The notes: a model not told the origin generated them from the sequence alone. Numbered from the stretch's first letter, positions 10,098-18,565 are shown. The stretch is DNA of 64,000 nt from Priestia abyssalis (GCF_002019595.1 NZ_KV917369.1:1760417-1824416), one strand, 5' to 3'. A program made the numbers and translations.

Positions 10098-10154
10098 GAA
10101 AGGACCCGTCATGAAAATCCATCATCATAATGGATTTTCATGACGGGTCCTTTC
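10098..10154 (+). terminator. Long hairpin downstream of katA
   Basis: A perfect 25-bp stem (10098-10122 with 10130-10154) with loop CATCATA, between convergent genes. The outer part, GAAAGGACCCGTCATG, recurs as a degenerate hairpin at 35424-35479, so it is also a repeated element. Confidence 0.75.
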
Positions 10155-10173
10155 TTGCCGTATCGTTAATAAT

Positions 10174-10941
10174 CTAGCTCTCGTCCTTCATATCCTTACA
10201 AGTAAATCCTTGCTGTTGGAGCATGCGCGGAACGTCGGGATAAGCATTGTTGTAGTGGGAGCGGCTGTAAAAGCCTGCAATTCGCTCTGTCCAGTTTGCA
10301 TCGCTTTTCCCGTTCGTCGTTTTATTGCGATGCTCCGCCATTGTCTCGTTATAATGCTGCAACATGTCCATTTGATTCTCGTTATAGGTTTCTTCATGGT
10401 AAAAGGCTTCTTTTGGAAGGCGGGGATTCAGGCCAGGATCATTGCCTCCGTAGCCAATACATAATCCGGAAATGGGAATTACATACTTTGGTAATTGCAA
10501 GAACTCAATGACCTCCAAAGGCGATCGGCGAATTCCACCGATCGGCACGGTTCCCAATCCGAGCGATTCTGCCGCTGCAATGGCATTAGCTAAAGCAATT
10601 CCGACATCTGCAGCTCCTACTAATAAACTGTCTGCATCATCTGCAACTTCAAAGGAGACACCTTCGATTTCACTCGCCAGTTTAGCACGGTGGAAGTCAG
10701 CGCAAAAGATAAGGAAGACGGGCGCCTGATTGATGTGGTCCTGATGGCCGCAAAGTTCGGCCAACCTCTTTTTTCGAGCAGAATCTTTTACGATGATAAC
10801 GGAAACCTGCTGACCATGTATCCAGGATGGTCCGGATTGGGCAGCATGGATAATGGCATCAAGTTCTTTTTTATTTACCGGAGTATTCAAATACTGGCGA
10901 AACGAACGGTGATTGGTTAATGTTTTAATAACTTCATTCAA
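10174..10941 (-). CDS. NAD(P)H-dependent FMN nitroreductase, NfrA-like
   Basis: About 255 residues similar in length and layout to B. subtilis NfrA1, an NADPH:FMN oxidoreductase active on nitro compounds and flavins. FMN-binding landmarks are HRSFRQY near the N-terminus, AAESLGLGTVPIGGIR, and a C-terminal HEETYNENQMD arm. A TTG at 10941 is chosen because AAAGGTG lies 8 nt upstream; the GTG at 10950 would overlap that site. It probably acts in redox or thiol-stress defence, in keeping with katA next door. Confidence 0.82.
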   Translation of the reverse strand: MNEVIKTLTNHRSFRQYLNTPVNKKELDAIIHAAQSGPSWIHGQQVSVIIVKDSARKKRLAELCGHQDHINQAPVFLIFCADFHRAKLASEIEGVSFEVADDADSLLVGAADVGIALANAIAAAESLGLGTVPIGGIRRSPLEVIEFLQLPKYVIPISGLCIGYGGNDPGLNPRLPKEAFYHEETYNENQMDMLQHYNETMAEHRNKTTNGKSDANWTERIAGFYSRSHYNNAYPDVPRMLQQQGFTCKDMKDES

Positions 10942-11161
10942 GTTGAGCACACCTTTATGTTTTTTGTTATAGTTTACTAAACATGATGGTTCTTATCAAA
11001 GAAACAGACTCAGCCCTGTTGTGGAAGGAAGTCCTCTTTTTAGCATACTGAAACAGAAACGGGTGTTATGATTTTTGTTATGAAAAGGAACTTTGTAACC
11101 TTCTCCGCTCCAAATAAGCAAAATCATGTTACGATAGGAAACAGAAGGGGAGACGCCATAT

Positions 11162-12004
11162 ATGCATGAACCTAAATATTATATTGTTTTTGATATTGAA
11201 CGGAATTTCAGGCCTTATCAGTCAGAGGCGCCAACAGAAATTGTAGATATTGGAGCCGTTAAGATTGAGGCAGGTACAATGAGTATTGTCGAGATTTTTT
11301 CTTCACTTGTAAAACCGACTGCATCTTTGTCCCGGCATACAACGAAACTAACGGGAATTACAAAGCAAGAGGTAAAAGGAGCAGATAAATTTCCGGCAGT
11401 CATCGCCCGCTTTCGAAAATTTGTCGGGGAAGAGTATGTGTTCGTAACATGGGGGAAGGAGGATTATGGCTTTTTGACGGAAGACTGCATGCTTCACGAT
11501 GTAGAAGGACCGGATTTAACAAAAGAACGAAGGTTTGATTTGCAGCGATTTGTCTTTAGTGCCTATGAAGAGTTGTTCCCGAATCAACCAAGTTTGAAGT
11601 TTGCGGTCGAACAGCTTGGCTTAGAATGGGAAGGGGAACAGCACCGCGCTTTCGCGGACGCCAAAAATACTGCGAACCTTTTCTTTGCCGCGGCTAAAGA
11701 TAAGGATATTCATCATTCGTATAAAAGAATACTTGATGACGTACTCGTCAAAGGCGGTGCACTCACTGATAAGGGGAAAACAATGATGAAAAGATGGATC
11801 GTTAAAGAGCTAAAGAAAAGCCGCCGCTCTTCTCTTTCGTGGGACACATTCATGAACAGCGAGACATGGGAGAACCTAACAGAACAATATGAATTCAAAG
11901 ATACCACGCTGCTTCTATTGCAGCAGTACTTCAAAACGGCTTTTAAGAAAGGGAAACAGCAAATTCGAGCTGCAGCTTCTAACAAGAGTAGAGCAAAAAT
12001 TTAA
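11162..12004 (+). CDS. DEDDh 3'-5' exonuclease, KapD/ERI1-like
   Basis: 280 residues. The exonuclease domain covers about 1-185: ExoI is VFDIERN (D11, E13), ExoII lies around FVTWGKEDYG, and ExoIII is HRAFADAKNT, whose H and D make it the DEDDh type. Relatives include sporulation-kinase inhibitor KapD and RNA-trimming ERI1-type nucleases. The remaining ~95 residues are basic and unassigned (KKSRRSSLSWD, ending KQQIRAAASNKSRAKI), probably nucleic-acid binding. The start follows AGAAGGGGAGACG. Whether RNA or DNA is the target cannot be told. Confidence 0.82.
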   Translation: MHEPKYYIVFDIERNFRPYQSEAPTEIVDIGAVKIEAGTMSIVEIFSSLVKPTASLSRHTTKLTGITKQEVKGADKFPAVIARFRKFVGEEYVFVTWGKEDYGFLTEDCMLHDVEGPDLTKERRFDLQRFVFSAYEELFPNQPSLKFAVEQLGLEWEGEQHRAFADAKNTANLFFAAAKDKDIHHSYKRILDDVLVKGGALTDKGKTMMKRWIVKELKKSRRSSLSWDTFMNSETWENLTEQYEFKDTTLLLLQQYFKTAFKKGKQQIRAAASNKSRAKI

Positions 12005-12042
12005 TTATAGGGTAGAAGATATACATAGAACATATATAGATC

Positions 12043-12118
12043 GATTTTGAAAATTCGACATAACCAAAGAACGGCCATGCCAAATTTTCGAAGCCCTTGA
12101 GAATAAATTCAAGTTGTC
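12043..12118. repeat. Interspersed repeat, copy 3 (stem A plus tail)
   Basis: The arms at 12049-12061 and 12077-12089 pair at 11 of 13 positions around ACCAAAGAACGGCC, the same loop as copy 1. Copy 1 and this copy also share TAGATCGATTT before the stem. The tail, CTTGAGAATAAATTCAAG, resembles the tail of copies 7 and 8. Confidence 0.6.
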
Positions 12119-12163
12119 CGGGTCACTAAATGGAATATATAGAGAAATAGGGAGGTATGATCA

Positions 12164-12223
12164 ATGCCTTCTTTTTTTGCGTTTTTAGATGGTCGAATCT
12201 CATCCTCCTACATACTATATTAA
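12164..12223 (+). CDS. Possible 19-residue leader peptide
   Basis: ATG 7 nt after GGGAGGT, running to TAA at 12221. It overlaps the start of the following gene in another reading frame and takes the only good ribosome site in the region. It contains a run of seven T and may be a coupling leader, or mark a shifted start. Confidence 0.3.
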   Translation: MPSFFAFLDGRISSSYILY

Positions 12224-12782
12224 TAACAATATAAGGCTTAAGAAAATAGTCACCTATTTGCATGTGGAGGGCCAAGTCGGTTTTAGAGAGGGGGATTTGT
12301 TGAAGCCGAAAAATAGGAAACAAGCCATTGAGTATGATACCGCTGTCGCTTTTTTACATTTGTATAATCAAGCATTAAAAACAAGCTATGAAATTATCGA
12401 GTTATCCGATATTCCAGATGTCATATGCAAAGACCGTTTAACGAACGAAGAGCTTTATTTGGAAATCACTTTGCATGAAGATCGAAAAGGGGAAATCCCT
12501 TTTTTGTTGGGGCAAACGAAGGAAAAGCCTAAAAACCGCGCCTCTGTCCGTCTAACAGGGCAAAATGAAGATGAAAGCCTTCCCGCTTTGGTCGAGGCCG
12601 TCACGAAAAAACTTTTAAAGGATTATGGCAGGCAGGTTGCTTTAGTCGTCCGGCATATGTCATCTCGATCATGGGACCAAGACGTTGAACAGATTAAAAG
12701 ATTGTTAGGTTTACAAAACAATCCCTTCGATAGAGGGATATGGGTCTTAACATCGGATTTAAAAATTATTCGGCTCGATTGA
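12189..12782 (+). CDS. Hypothetical protein with possible PD-(D/E)XK nuclease-like core
   Basis: 197 residues, family not recognised. A central segment, SDIPDVICKDRLTNEELYLEIT, has the order of a restriction-endonuclease-like core (PD, then E-x-T on the next strand), but the usual final Lys is replaced, so activity is doubtful. The C-terminal half alternates strands and helices (ALVVRHMS, GIWVLTSD). A stop codon sits immediately before the ATG and no ribosome site precedes it. Translation may depend on the short upstream frame at 12164, or start at a later codon. It is flanked by repeat copy 3 and a terminator, which fits an accessory gene. Confidence 0.55.
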   Translation: MVESHPPTYYINNNIRLKKIVTYLHVEGQVGFREGDLLKPKNRKQAIEYDTAVAFLHLYNQALKTSYEIIELSDIPDVICKDRLTNEELYLEITLHEDRKGEIPFLLGQTKEKPKNRASVRLTGQNEDESLPALVEAVTKKLLKDYGRQVALVVRHMSSRSWDQDVEQIKRLLGLQNNPFDRGIWVLTSDLKIIRLD

Positions 12783-12828
12783 AATAGATAAGGTCGATAT
12801 TAGAGCATATACAGTGGCCAATAAGGAG

Positions 12829-12856
12829 ATAGCACGTAAATATCGTGCTATTTTTG
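12829..12856 (+). terminator. Intrinsic terminator
   Basis: ATAGCACG (12829-12836) pairs with CGTGCTAT (12844-12851), followed by TTTTTG. It ends the gene at 12189. Confidence 0.8.
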
Positions 12857-13021
12857 TTGGAATAGCCTTTGTCTTTTGCTAGTGCGAAATGAATGTTAGG
12901 TTATATGACAAGTTGCTAGATGAGCAGAATTAAATTTTTTATACTTATATACATATTTAATGATTTTAATGCATATATGAAAAATAAGATAGAAAACATT
13001 TTTATTAGAATAATATTTAGT

Positions 13022-13069
13022 AGAAAGCGCTTTCAAAAATAGAGAATTAATGATAAAATATGATTATCA
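13022..13069 (+). promoter_or_regulatory. Second cre-controlled promoter
   Basis: AGAAAGCGCTTTCAA contains the perfect palindrome GAAAGCGCTTTC (13023-13034), a CcpA cre-like site. Its right half forms the -35 (TTTCAA, 13031-13036), with TAAAAT at 13054-13059 after 17 nt. A dyad, TGATAA/TTATCA (13051-13056 with 13064-13069), spans the -10. The layout is nearly the same as at 3301-3351. Confidence 0.72.
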
Positions 13070-13087
13070 AATGGGAGTGAGGGTGTG

Positions 13088-13312
13088 ATGAACATGACTA
13101 AAGAATTTCTAGAAGAGTTGAAATGTATCGTTGAATGCGAAGTGCCGCTCACGGAATATCGATTGAAACGATTGCAGGAAGAATTTAATCAGACTCCAAT
13201 TGTGATTAAACAATTTTATAAGCTCTTTTTAGAAAAACGTCACATTTTACCATTTATCGATGATATTGAATCTGCCGTTTACGAATACAAAATGGGCTGG
13301 GAAACGGCATAA
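13088..13312 (+). CDS. Short paralogue of the 113-aa protein at 3367
   Basis: 74 residues aligned over most of their length to residues 5-67 of the product at 3367, sharing FLE-LK, PL-EY, KRHILP and DDIE-AVYEY. It lacks the C-terminal basic, possibly DNA-binding, tail of the longer protein, so it could act as a partner or competitor of that protein (inference). GGGAG at 13073 allows either GTG 13085 or ATG 13088; the ATG is given here. A cre-type promoter precedes it, so CcpA control is likely. A terminator follows. Confidence 0.6.
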   Translation: MNMTKEFLEELKCIVECEVPLTEYRLKRLQEEFNQTPIVIKQFYKLFLEKRHILPFIDDIESAVYEYKMGWETA

Positions 13313-13371
13313 GTAAGAAATGCACCCGCTATATAAAGGGGACGGGAGTCTTATTTCCTATATATGACAGA

Positions 13372-13398
13372 AGAGGTCTTAATGGCCTCTTTTTTTGT
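13372..13398 (+). terminator. Intrinsic terminator
   Basis: AGAGGTC pairs with GGCCTCT (one G-T pair), followed by seven T. Confidence 0.75.
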
Positions 13399-13537
13399 TG
13401 TGGAGTCTTCCTTTTGAAGCGATTATAAGAGGAAACAACATACCATCTATCTCCCTTGCTGATGTATAATAGAAATATGAGTTGAGAAATCACATGGTGA
13501 TGTGACAATTTGAAAAGAAGGGACTTTTGACTACCAT

Positions 13538-14107
13538 ATGACCATTTCAAGAGAAGAGATCCATAAAATCACAGCGGCATTAATGAAACAGTTAACGCAA
13601 GGATGGAAACAGGAAGAACTTCAAGGTGAAGTGAAGAACAAAATTTTGGAACAGCGAAATCATGCCAAAACAGTTGAAGAATATATGAATCTTCTCGTGA
13701 CAAACGTGGCCTATGTATCGGAGGAAAACCGAGCCCTGCAGCAAATATTTGAAACAATTCTTGCGGGTAAGGCGATTCCAACTTCTGTTTCTCTTGAATC
13801 ATCAATGTATGAAGCGAAGTTTCGCATTAAAGAAAACCTTAAACAAGTGGTCCCGCCTTATGTTCAGCGCTTTTCTTCATTTCAAGATCCGATCGAGCGT
13901 ATCCGCAACATGGAATTGACATACGGATCGGTGCTGATTGCGAATCGCATGAAAACACATTTTTTACTTATTTTCGCGAACAAAGAAAATAATGAGACAT
14001 CAAGCTTGTTTTTTGAAGCAGAACCAGCTTATGCTGCTGAATCGCTGCACCAAGTGAGCGGGGTTTTTGCCAGCATGGCTTTAGATGGATTGAATTTAGG
14101 TAAGTAA
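13538..14107 (+). CDS. Hypothetical cytoplasmic protein (189 aa)
   Basis: Not recognised. The N-terminal 60 residues are helical and charged (REEIHKITAALMKQL, EVKNKILEQRNHAKTVEEYM). The C-terminal half is mixed alpha/beta, with FLLIFANKENNE and a compact FFEAEPAYAAESLH stretch. There is no signal peptide or membrane segment. The start is weakly supported: GAAGGGAC lies about 13 nt upstream. It is monocistronic, with its own terminator at 14114. The fold might be a sensor-like domain, but no ligand motif is visible. Confidence 0.6.
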   Translation: MTISREEIHKITAALMKQLTQGWKQEELQGEVKNKILEQRNHAKTVEEYMNLLVTNVAYVSEENRALQQIFETILAGKAIPTSVSLESSMYEAKFRIKENLKQVVPPYVQRFSSFQDPIERIRNMELTYGSVLIANRMKTHFLLIFANKENNETSSLFFEAEPAYAAESLHQVSGVFASMALDGLNLGK

Positions 14108-14113
14108 AAAGCG

Positions 14114-14147
14114 GGGAATAGGCGAATACAGTCTATTCCCTCTTTTT
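14114..14147 (+). terminator. Intrinsic terminator
   Basis: GGGAATAG (14114-14121) pairs with CTATTCCC (14133-14140), followed by TCTTTTT. Confidence 0.85.
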
Positions 14148-14410
14148 ACCTATTAGGTTTTGGTTGAAATACTTAACAAAAAATCCAAATAATGAAAGAG
14201 TATAGTGGGAAATATTTGGAGATTTCTTGTGGTAATCAAAGGAACTCAATGATATTTGCACGTTCGTTCAACTTTTTGACAAAATTCAACGGTTCCATGA
14301 GAAGTATTTCCCTCAACTTTCTGCTAAAATAGCATAGTGGATTAGAGAAGAACATATTTATCTCTCAATAGATATATTGCAAAGAGATGAATTAAAAGAG
14401 GAGAATGGTT

Positions 14411-15328
14411 GTGAAAAACTCTGAAGTAATAACAAAGGACTCCCTTTCTATGAAACACTATCTTTCATGGAAAGTGATAAGCGCTATTATAAAAACCGGC
14501 ATTATCAAATCGAACGTGATGGGAATGCTTGCTGGTCTTTGTTTGGCTTTATATGCGAATGATTTAAGCTTTTTTGAGCAAATCCCTATGATTATTTTAG
14601 CCTTAGTAGGAACATCATTAGTCGTCGGCGGTTCGGGTGCTATTAACAATTTTTATGACCGTGACATTGATATGGTAATGACTAGAACGATGGATAGGCC
14701 GACCGTAGATGGTTCCATTAACCCGAAATTTGCTTTATGGCTTGGCATCTTGCTTGTCGCCAGCGGGATCGGTTTTTTATGGATTGTTTCCCAGATGGCG
14801 GCACTTATGGGCTTTTTAGGATTTTTCTTATATGTATTCCCCTACACGATGTTAACGAAACGTACAACGATTTATAATACGGAGGTAGGAAGCCTTTCTG
14901 GTGCGATACCGCCAATTATCGGCTGGGCAGCTGTTTCTTCGGATATTTTTCATCCGATTGCTATTGGACTATTCGTGCTGATGTTCCTGTGGCAGCCGCC
15001 TCATTTCTACGCGATTGCCATTAGACGATTGGAAGAGTATAGAGCGGCAGGGGTACCAATGTTACCGGTCGTTAAAGGGATTCACCGCACGAAAGTTCAA
15101 ACCATTGCCTATCTAGTCGTATTGTTAATGTCATCCTTTTTATTCTGGCCGTTCAGCAAAATCATTGTTTTTACAATGTTCGGATTGACTCTGATTTGGC
15201 TGCTGGTCGGTCTCGTTGGATTTAATAAAATGAAAGATACAAAATGGGCAACGGTTATGTTTGTTGTTTCCCTCAATCATCTGACGATTCTGTTTGTGCT
15301 GATGATTGTGATTTCATTCATTAAGTAA
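14411..15328 (+). CDS. ctaB: Protoheme IX farnesyltransferase (heme O synthase)
   Basis: A UbiA-family membrane prenyltransferase that attaches a farnesyl group to heme B, giving heme O for cytochrome oxidases. About 305 residues with multiple hydrophobic segments. The prenyl-diphosphate/Mg site is NNFYDRDIDMVMTRTMDRP; the downstream LWQPPHFYAIAIRR loop is typical of heme O synthases. A GTG at 14411 is chosen because GAGGAG lies 7 nt upstream; the ATG at 14405 is too close to it. No ctaA or cta oxidase genes are adjacent, unlike B. subtilis ctaA-ctaB, so this may be a relocated or second copy. Confidence 0.93.
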   Translation: MKNSEVITKDSLSMKHYLSWKVISAIIKTGIIKSNVMGMLAGLCLALYANDLSFFEQIPMIILALVGTSLVVGGSGAINNFYDRDIDMVMTRTMDRPTVDGSINPKFALWLGILLVASGIGFLWIVSQMAALMGFLGFFLYVFPYTMLTKRTTIYNTEVGSLSGAIPPIIGWAAVSSDIFHPIAIGLFVLMFLWQPPHFYAIAIRRLEEYRAAGVPMLPVVKGIHRTKVQTIAYLVVLLMSSFLFWPFSKIIVFTMFGLTLIWLLVGLVGFNKMKDTKWATVMFVVSLNHLTILFVLMIVISFIK

Positions 15329-15332
15329 AGTC

Positions 15333-15368
15333 AAAAAAACTGATGGTCTATATGGCCGTCAGTTTTTT
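15333..15368 (+). terminator. Intrinsic terminator
   Basis: AAAACTGATGG pairs with CCGTCAGTTTT around TCTATATGG, with a T-run. It ends ctaB. Confidence 0.85.
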
Positions 15369-15420
15369 CATTGCCCGAAAATCAAACGGCCAAAAGGATA
15401 TATACCGATTTGTAATCTGA

Positions 15421-15463
15421 AATACGAATTATATTTTTTATTGGTGTTCGAAATGTTCGATAA
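15421..15463 (+). promoter_or_regulatory. Probable PurBox pair
   Basis: AATACGAATTAT (15421-15432) and, in opposite orientation, TTATCGAACATT (complement of 15452-15463) each match the PurR box AWWWCGAACWWT at 11 of 12 positions. Their CGAA centres are 31 bp apart, as in known inverted PurBox pairs. PurR repression relieved by PRPP is inferred for purT. Confidence 0.6.
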
Positions 15464-15541
15464 TCAATCGAAATTATTCTTGAATATGTGTTATTTCTAC
15501 GTTAAGATGTTGAAATAACGGATAACAAGGAGGAGTTACAT

Positions 15542-16720
15542 ATGTATGGAGCACCTTATGGTAAACAGGCTAAAAAAATGATGCTGCTTGGTTCTGGAGA
15601 GTTAGGAAAGGAAGTGGTGATTGAGGCACAGCGTCTAGGCGTCGAAACAATCGCTGTGGATCGTTATGGGCATGCTCCGGCTATGCAGGTTGCACATCGG
15701 TCTTATGTCATCGACATGCTGGATGGAAAAGAGCTTCGCGGCATCATCGAGCAGGAACGACCTGACTTGATTGTGCCGGAGATTGAAGCGATTGCGACAG
15801 AAACGTTAATAGAGCTCGAAAAAGAAGGGTTTCATGTCGTACCTACAGCAAATGCAGCGAATTTAACGATGGACCGTGAAGGAATTCGCCGATTGGCCAG
15901 TGAAGAACTTGGGCTGCCAACTGCCAAATACGCCTTTGCGGATACGTTAGACGAACTGAAAGAAGCGATTCAAGAAATCGGAACACCATGTGTCATTAAG
16001 CCGATTATGAGTTCTTCCGGAAAGGGGCAAACGGTTTGCCGTTCTTTTGAAGATGCAGAAAACTCATGGAATGAGGCAGTTGAAGGAGGAAGGGGCAAAA
16101 AAGCGAGAGTCATTGTAGAAGAGTTCATTCAATTTGACTCCGAGATTACATTATTAACAGTACGTTCTGTTTCGGGAACGACGTATTGTGCCCCGATTGG
16201 ACATGTTCAAAAAGATGGAGATTATATTGAATCATGGCAGCCGCACGAAATGACAGAAGAGCAAATAGAAGAGGCTCAGCAAATTGCCCGGAAAATCACG
16301 GATGCCCTTGGTGGATATGGCCTTTTTGGCGTTGAGCTATTTATTGCGCCGGACCGTATTTATTTTAGCGAGGTGTCGCCAAGGCCGCATGATACAGGTA
16401 TGGTAACTCTTGTCACGCAAGATCTTTCTGAATTCGCGCTCCACGTAAGGGCGATTTTAGGATTTCCTATCCCGGCTGTTCAGTTAATCACTCCAGGTGC
16501 CAGCCGTACGATTAAAGCGTGGGAAGAAAGTAAGTCATATCAAATCTCTGGAGTAGAAAAGAGCTTATCTGTTCCGAACACACAAGTGAGGGTGTTCGGG
16601 AAACCCGAAACAAAGATTGGCCGCCGGATGGCTGTTGTGCTGAACTCAGCTGGATCTCCGGAAGCTGCACGCCAGCGAGCGGAAGAAGCGGCTTCTCACA
16701 TAACTATTATTCATGAGTAA
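15542..16720 (+). CDS. purT: Formate-dependent phosphoribosylglycinamide formyltransferase
   Basis: PurT makes formyl-GAR from GAR, formate and ATP in de novo purine synthesis, an alternative to folate-dependent PurN. 392 residues of the ATP-grasp superfamily. The N-terminal [17 protein letters not shown] is the substrate-binding loop; the ATP-grasp region includes [28 protein letters not shown] and the Mg-binding [15 protein letters not shown]. Start after AAGGAGGAG. Monocistronic, away from the main pur operon, with PurBox-like sites upstream. Confidence 0.95.
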   Translation: MYGAPYGKQAKKMMLLGSGELGKEVVIEAQRLGVETIAVDRYGHAPAMQVAHRSYVIDMLDGKELRGIIEQERPDLIVPEIEAIATETLIELEKEGFHVVPTANAANLTMDREGIRRLASEELGLPTAKYAFADTLDELKEAIQEIGTPCVIKPIMSSSGKGQTVCRSFEDAENSWNEAVEGGRGKKARVIVEEFIQFDSEITLLTVRSVSGTTYCAPIGHVQKDGDYIESWQPHEMTEEQIEEAQQIARKITDALGGYGLFGVELFIAPDRIYFSEVSPRPHDTGMVTLVTQDLSEFALHVRAILGFPIPAVQLITPGASRTIKAWEESKSYQISGVEKSLSVPNTQVRVFGKPETKIGRRMAVVLNSAGSPEAARQRAEEAASHITIIHE

Positions 16721-16910
16721 GGGGCTTTTTAGCTTGTTTACAGGTGAGTGCTGACTTTATTGTAGTCTAATAGCCAGTGAAACTTACGGTTTAGCCGAGG
16801 CGAGATGGAAATATGAGCTTTCTGAATTTTTATCTCGTTTCGGTATTTTTGCGTATATACCATTTGAACGTAGTATAATGAATAGTGATAGTTTAAAAGG
16901 AGTTTATGAA

Positions 16911-17411
16911 ATGGTAACGATTCGAAAAGCAGTCATACAAGATTTACCTGGTCTCGTTGAAATTTATAATCAATCCGTATTAAATAATACGGCCACCTTT
17001 GATTTGAATCCTGTCACAGTCGAACAGCGCCGTCAATGGTTTGACCTGCACGATCAAAATGAGTTGTATCCGCTTCTTGTGGCCGAAAGAGAAGGGAAAA
17101 CAGCGGGCTATGCTTCTTTATCGATGTTTCGCGAAAAGGAAGCATTTAAAAGTACAAGTGAAATTTCCATTTATATTGATAAGGATCAGCAAGGGTATGG
17201 TATCGGAAACCAGCTGATGACAGCGATTTTGGAGCTGGCAAAGGAATTGGATTATCATGTGATTATGGCTGGCATTACAAAAGGAAATGATATAAGCATT
17301 AAAATGCACGAAAAATTCGGTTTTCAATTTTGCGGAGAATTGAAGGAAGTCGGACAGAAATTTGGTGAATGGCAAAGTGTGTTATTCTACCAGCTGACAT
17401 TTGATAATTAA
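16911..17411 (+). CDS. GNAT N-acetyltransferase, phosphinothricin-acetyltransferase-like
   Basis: 166 residues; transfers acetyl from acetyl-CoA to an amine. The N-terminal IRKAVIQDLPGLVEIYNQSV and mid-region ATFDL resemble the PAT/Bar and MddA methionine-sulfoximine acetyltransferase group. The acetyl-CoA loop is QQGYGIGNQLM, where Q/R-x-x-G-x-G/A is expected. ATG 16911 is preferred since AAAGGAG sits 8 nt before it; a frame extending 33 bases further upstream has no such site. TATAAT lies at 16874-16879. Natural substrate uncertain. Confidence 0.82.
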   Translation: MVTIRKAVIQDLPGLVEIYNQSVLNNTATFDLNPVTVEQRRQWFDLHDQNELYPLLVAEREGKTAGYASLSMFREKEAFKSTSEISIYIDKDQQGYGIGNQLMTAILELAKELDYHVIMAGITKGNDISIKMHEKFGFQFCGELKEVGQKFGEWQSVLFYQLTFDN

Positions 17412-17554
17412 AGGTTATATGAGTAAGCGGGCCTCCTTTGTTTATATAGAGAGGGGCTTTTATCATATTAGGGAAAAGTTTTTATTTTGAGCTTTGCTAT
17501 ACCGCAGAAAGTTCAGAGATGAAAATATGATTGTTTTCCTTTAAGGTACTTTCG

Positions 17555-17589
17555 TTGACTTTTTAAACTGTATTCATTAAAATTACAGT
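17555..17589 (+). promoter_or_regulatory. Rrf2 gene promoter with dyad operator
   Basis: TTGACT (17555-17560) and TAAAAT (17578-17583) with a 17-nt spacer. ACTGTA-N11-TACAGT (17567-17589) lies across the spacer and -10. The same dyad with the same N11 spacing recurs at 18060, downstream of the regulator gene. Autoregulation is inferred. Confidence 0.72.
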
Positions 17590-17610
17590 ATAGAGGAGGA
17601 TATGGATCAG

Positions 17611-18030
17611 GTGAATAGTGAATTTACCATAGCCGTACACAGCCTGGTTTTTTTGGCTTATGTACCGGACCACATGGCTAGCAGTGAACTCATTGCGAAA
17701 AATGTTTCTACAAACCCGGCAAGAATCCGAAAAATCATGAGCAGCTTGCGCAAAAAAGGGTTTGTAAAAACAAAAGAAGGCATTGGGGGAGGCTATATTT
17801 TAGACTGTCATCCTCAAGAAACCACATTGGCCCAGATTTATCGAGCGGTTGCATGTGGAACGTTTAAGCCAAACTGGTGCACGGGAGATCCGGAAGAAAA
17901 TTGTCCGGTTTCATCTAACACCCAGGTGGTCATGGATCAGATTTTCAATGAGGCGGAAGAGTATTTCGAAAAATATTTAGAAAAGATTACAATACATTCT
18001 GTTTTGGAAAAAATTAAACAGTGTCGCTGA
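17611..18030 (+). CDS. Rrf2-family transcriptional regulator
   Basis: 139 residues of the Rrf2/BadM winged-helix family, close to the YwnA/CymR branch. The HTH spans about residues 25-60 (SSELIAKNVSTNPARIRKIMSSLRKKGFV), then the GIGGGY wing. Cysteines at CHPQ, VACG, WCTG and NCPVSS are not in the compact triad of Fe-S members such as IscR or NsrR, so thiol sensing rather than a cluster is more likely (inference). GTG 17611 is preferred to ATG 17602, which is only 1 nt from GGAGGA. Probable targets are its own promoter and the 18170-20304 group. Confidence 0.85.
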   Translation: MNSEFTIAVHSLVFLAYVPDHMASSELIAKNVSTNPARIRKIMSSLRKKGFVKTKEGIGGGYILDCHPQETTLAQIYRAVACGTFKPNWCTGDPEENCPVSSNTQVVMDQIFNEAEEYFEKYLEKITIHSVLEKIKQCR

Positions 18031-18059
18031 TATTGATTTAATTTTTTCTCTTTACCCAT

Positions 18060-18082
18060 ACTGTAATTTTTTTTAGTACAGA
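18060..18082 (+). promoter_or_regulatory. Second Rrf2-type operator
   Basis: ACTGTA-N11-TACAGA (18060-18082) matches the dyad in the regulator's own promoter. A TTGATT at 18034 with CATACT at 18057 could be the promoter. A half-site, ACTGTA, recurs at 18128. Confidence 0.65.
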
Positions 18083-18169
18083 TTATGTTCTTCAGTTCAG
18101 TATATATGTACCCGTGTTTTATCACTAAACTGTAACTATTTTTCTAACAATTCTAAGGAGGAAATATTC

Positions 18170-18565
18170 ATGGCGGCAATGGAAAAATACCTTTTGAAAG
18201 CAGGCGATTGGATTAAGGGAAAGTCGAGGGAGGGAGAGTTAATACACGGCTACATCGAGAACATTGATTCACTGCAAGAAGCAGTGAAAGTTAACATTGT
18301 GGAATGTGACAATGAAGATATGATTGGAACAACCATTTGGTTATTGAACAACAGGGTTGAAAAATTACCTGTTGCGACAATGAACAGTGAGCAACAAATT
18401 TTGAATTTAATTGATTTGGCCCTGTCAACGAAAGACGAGCAGTGGTTTATGGAATTATCGGAGAAACTAACATCACTTAGAAAAACTTCCAGAGTAGAGA
18501 TGAAGAAAAATATTATTCACCCAATGGATAGAAAAGGTATTGAAAACTCTGATGCTAAAGGCTGA
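18170..18565 (+). CDS. IDEAL-domain protein
   Basis: 131 residues. Residues about 76-103 (ILNLIDLALSTKDEQWFMELSEKL) match the IDEAL domain, a short helical module of Firmicutes proteins such as YpiB and YozD. The N-terminal ~65 residues form a separate beta-rich domain (GDWIKGKSREGELIHGYIENI). The start follows AAGGAGGAAATATTC. It is the first gene after the second Rrf2-type operator, so it is probably the direct target of that regulator. Molecular role unknown; IDEAL domains are thought to mediate protein contacts. Confidence 0.7.
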   Translation: MAAMEKYLLKAGDWIKGKSREGELIHGYIENIDSLQEAVKVNIVECDNEDMIGTTIWLLNNRVEKLPVATMNSEQQILNLIDLALSTKDEQWFMELSEKLTSLRKTSRVEMKKNIIHPMDRKGIENSDAKG

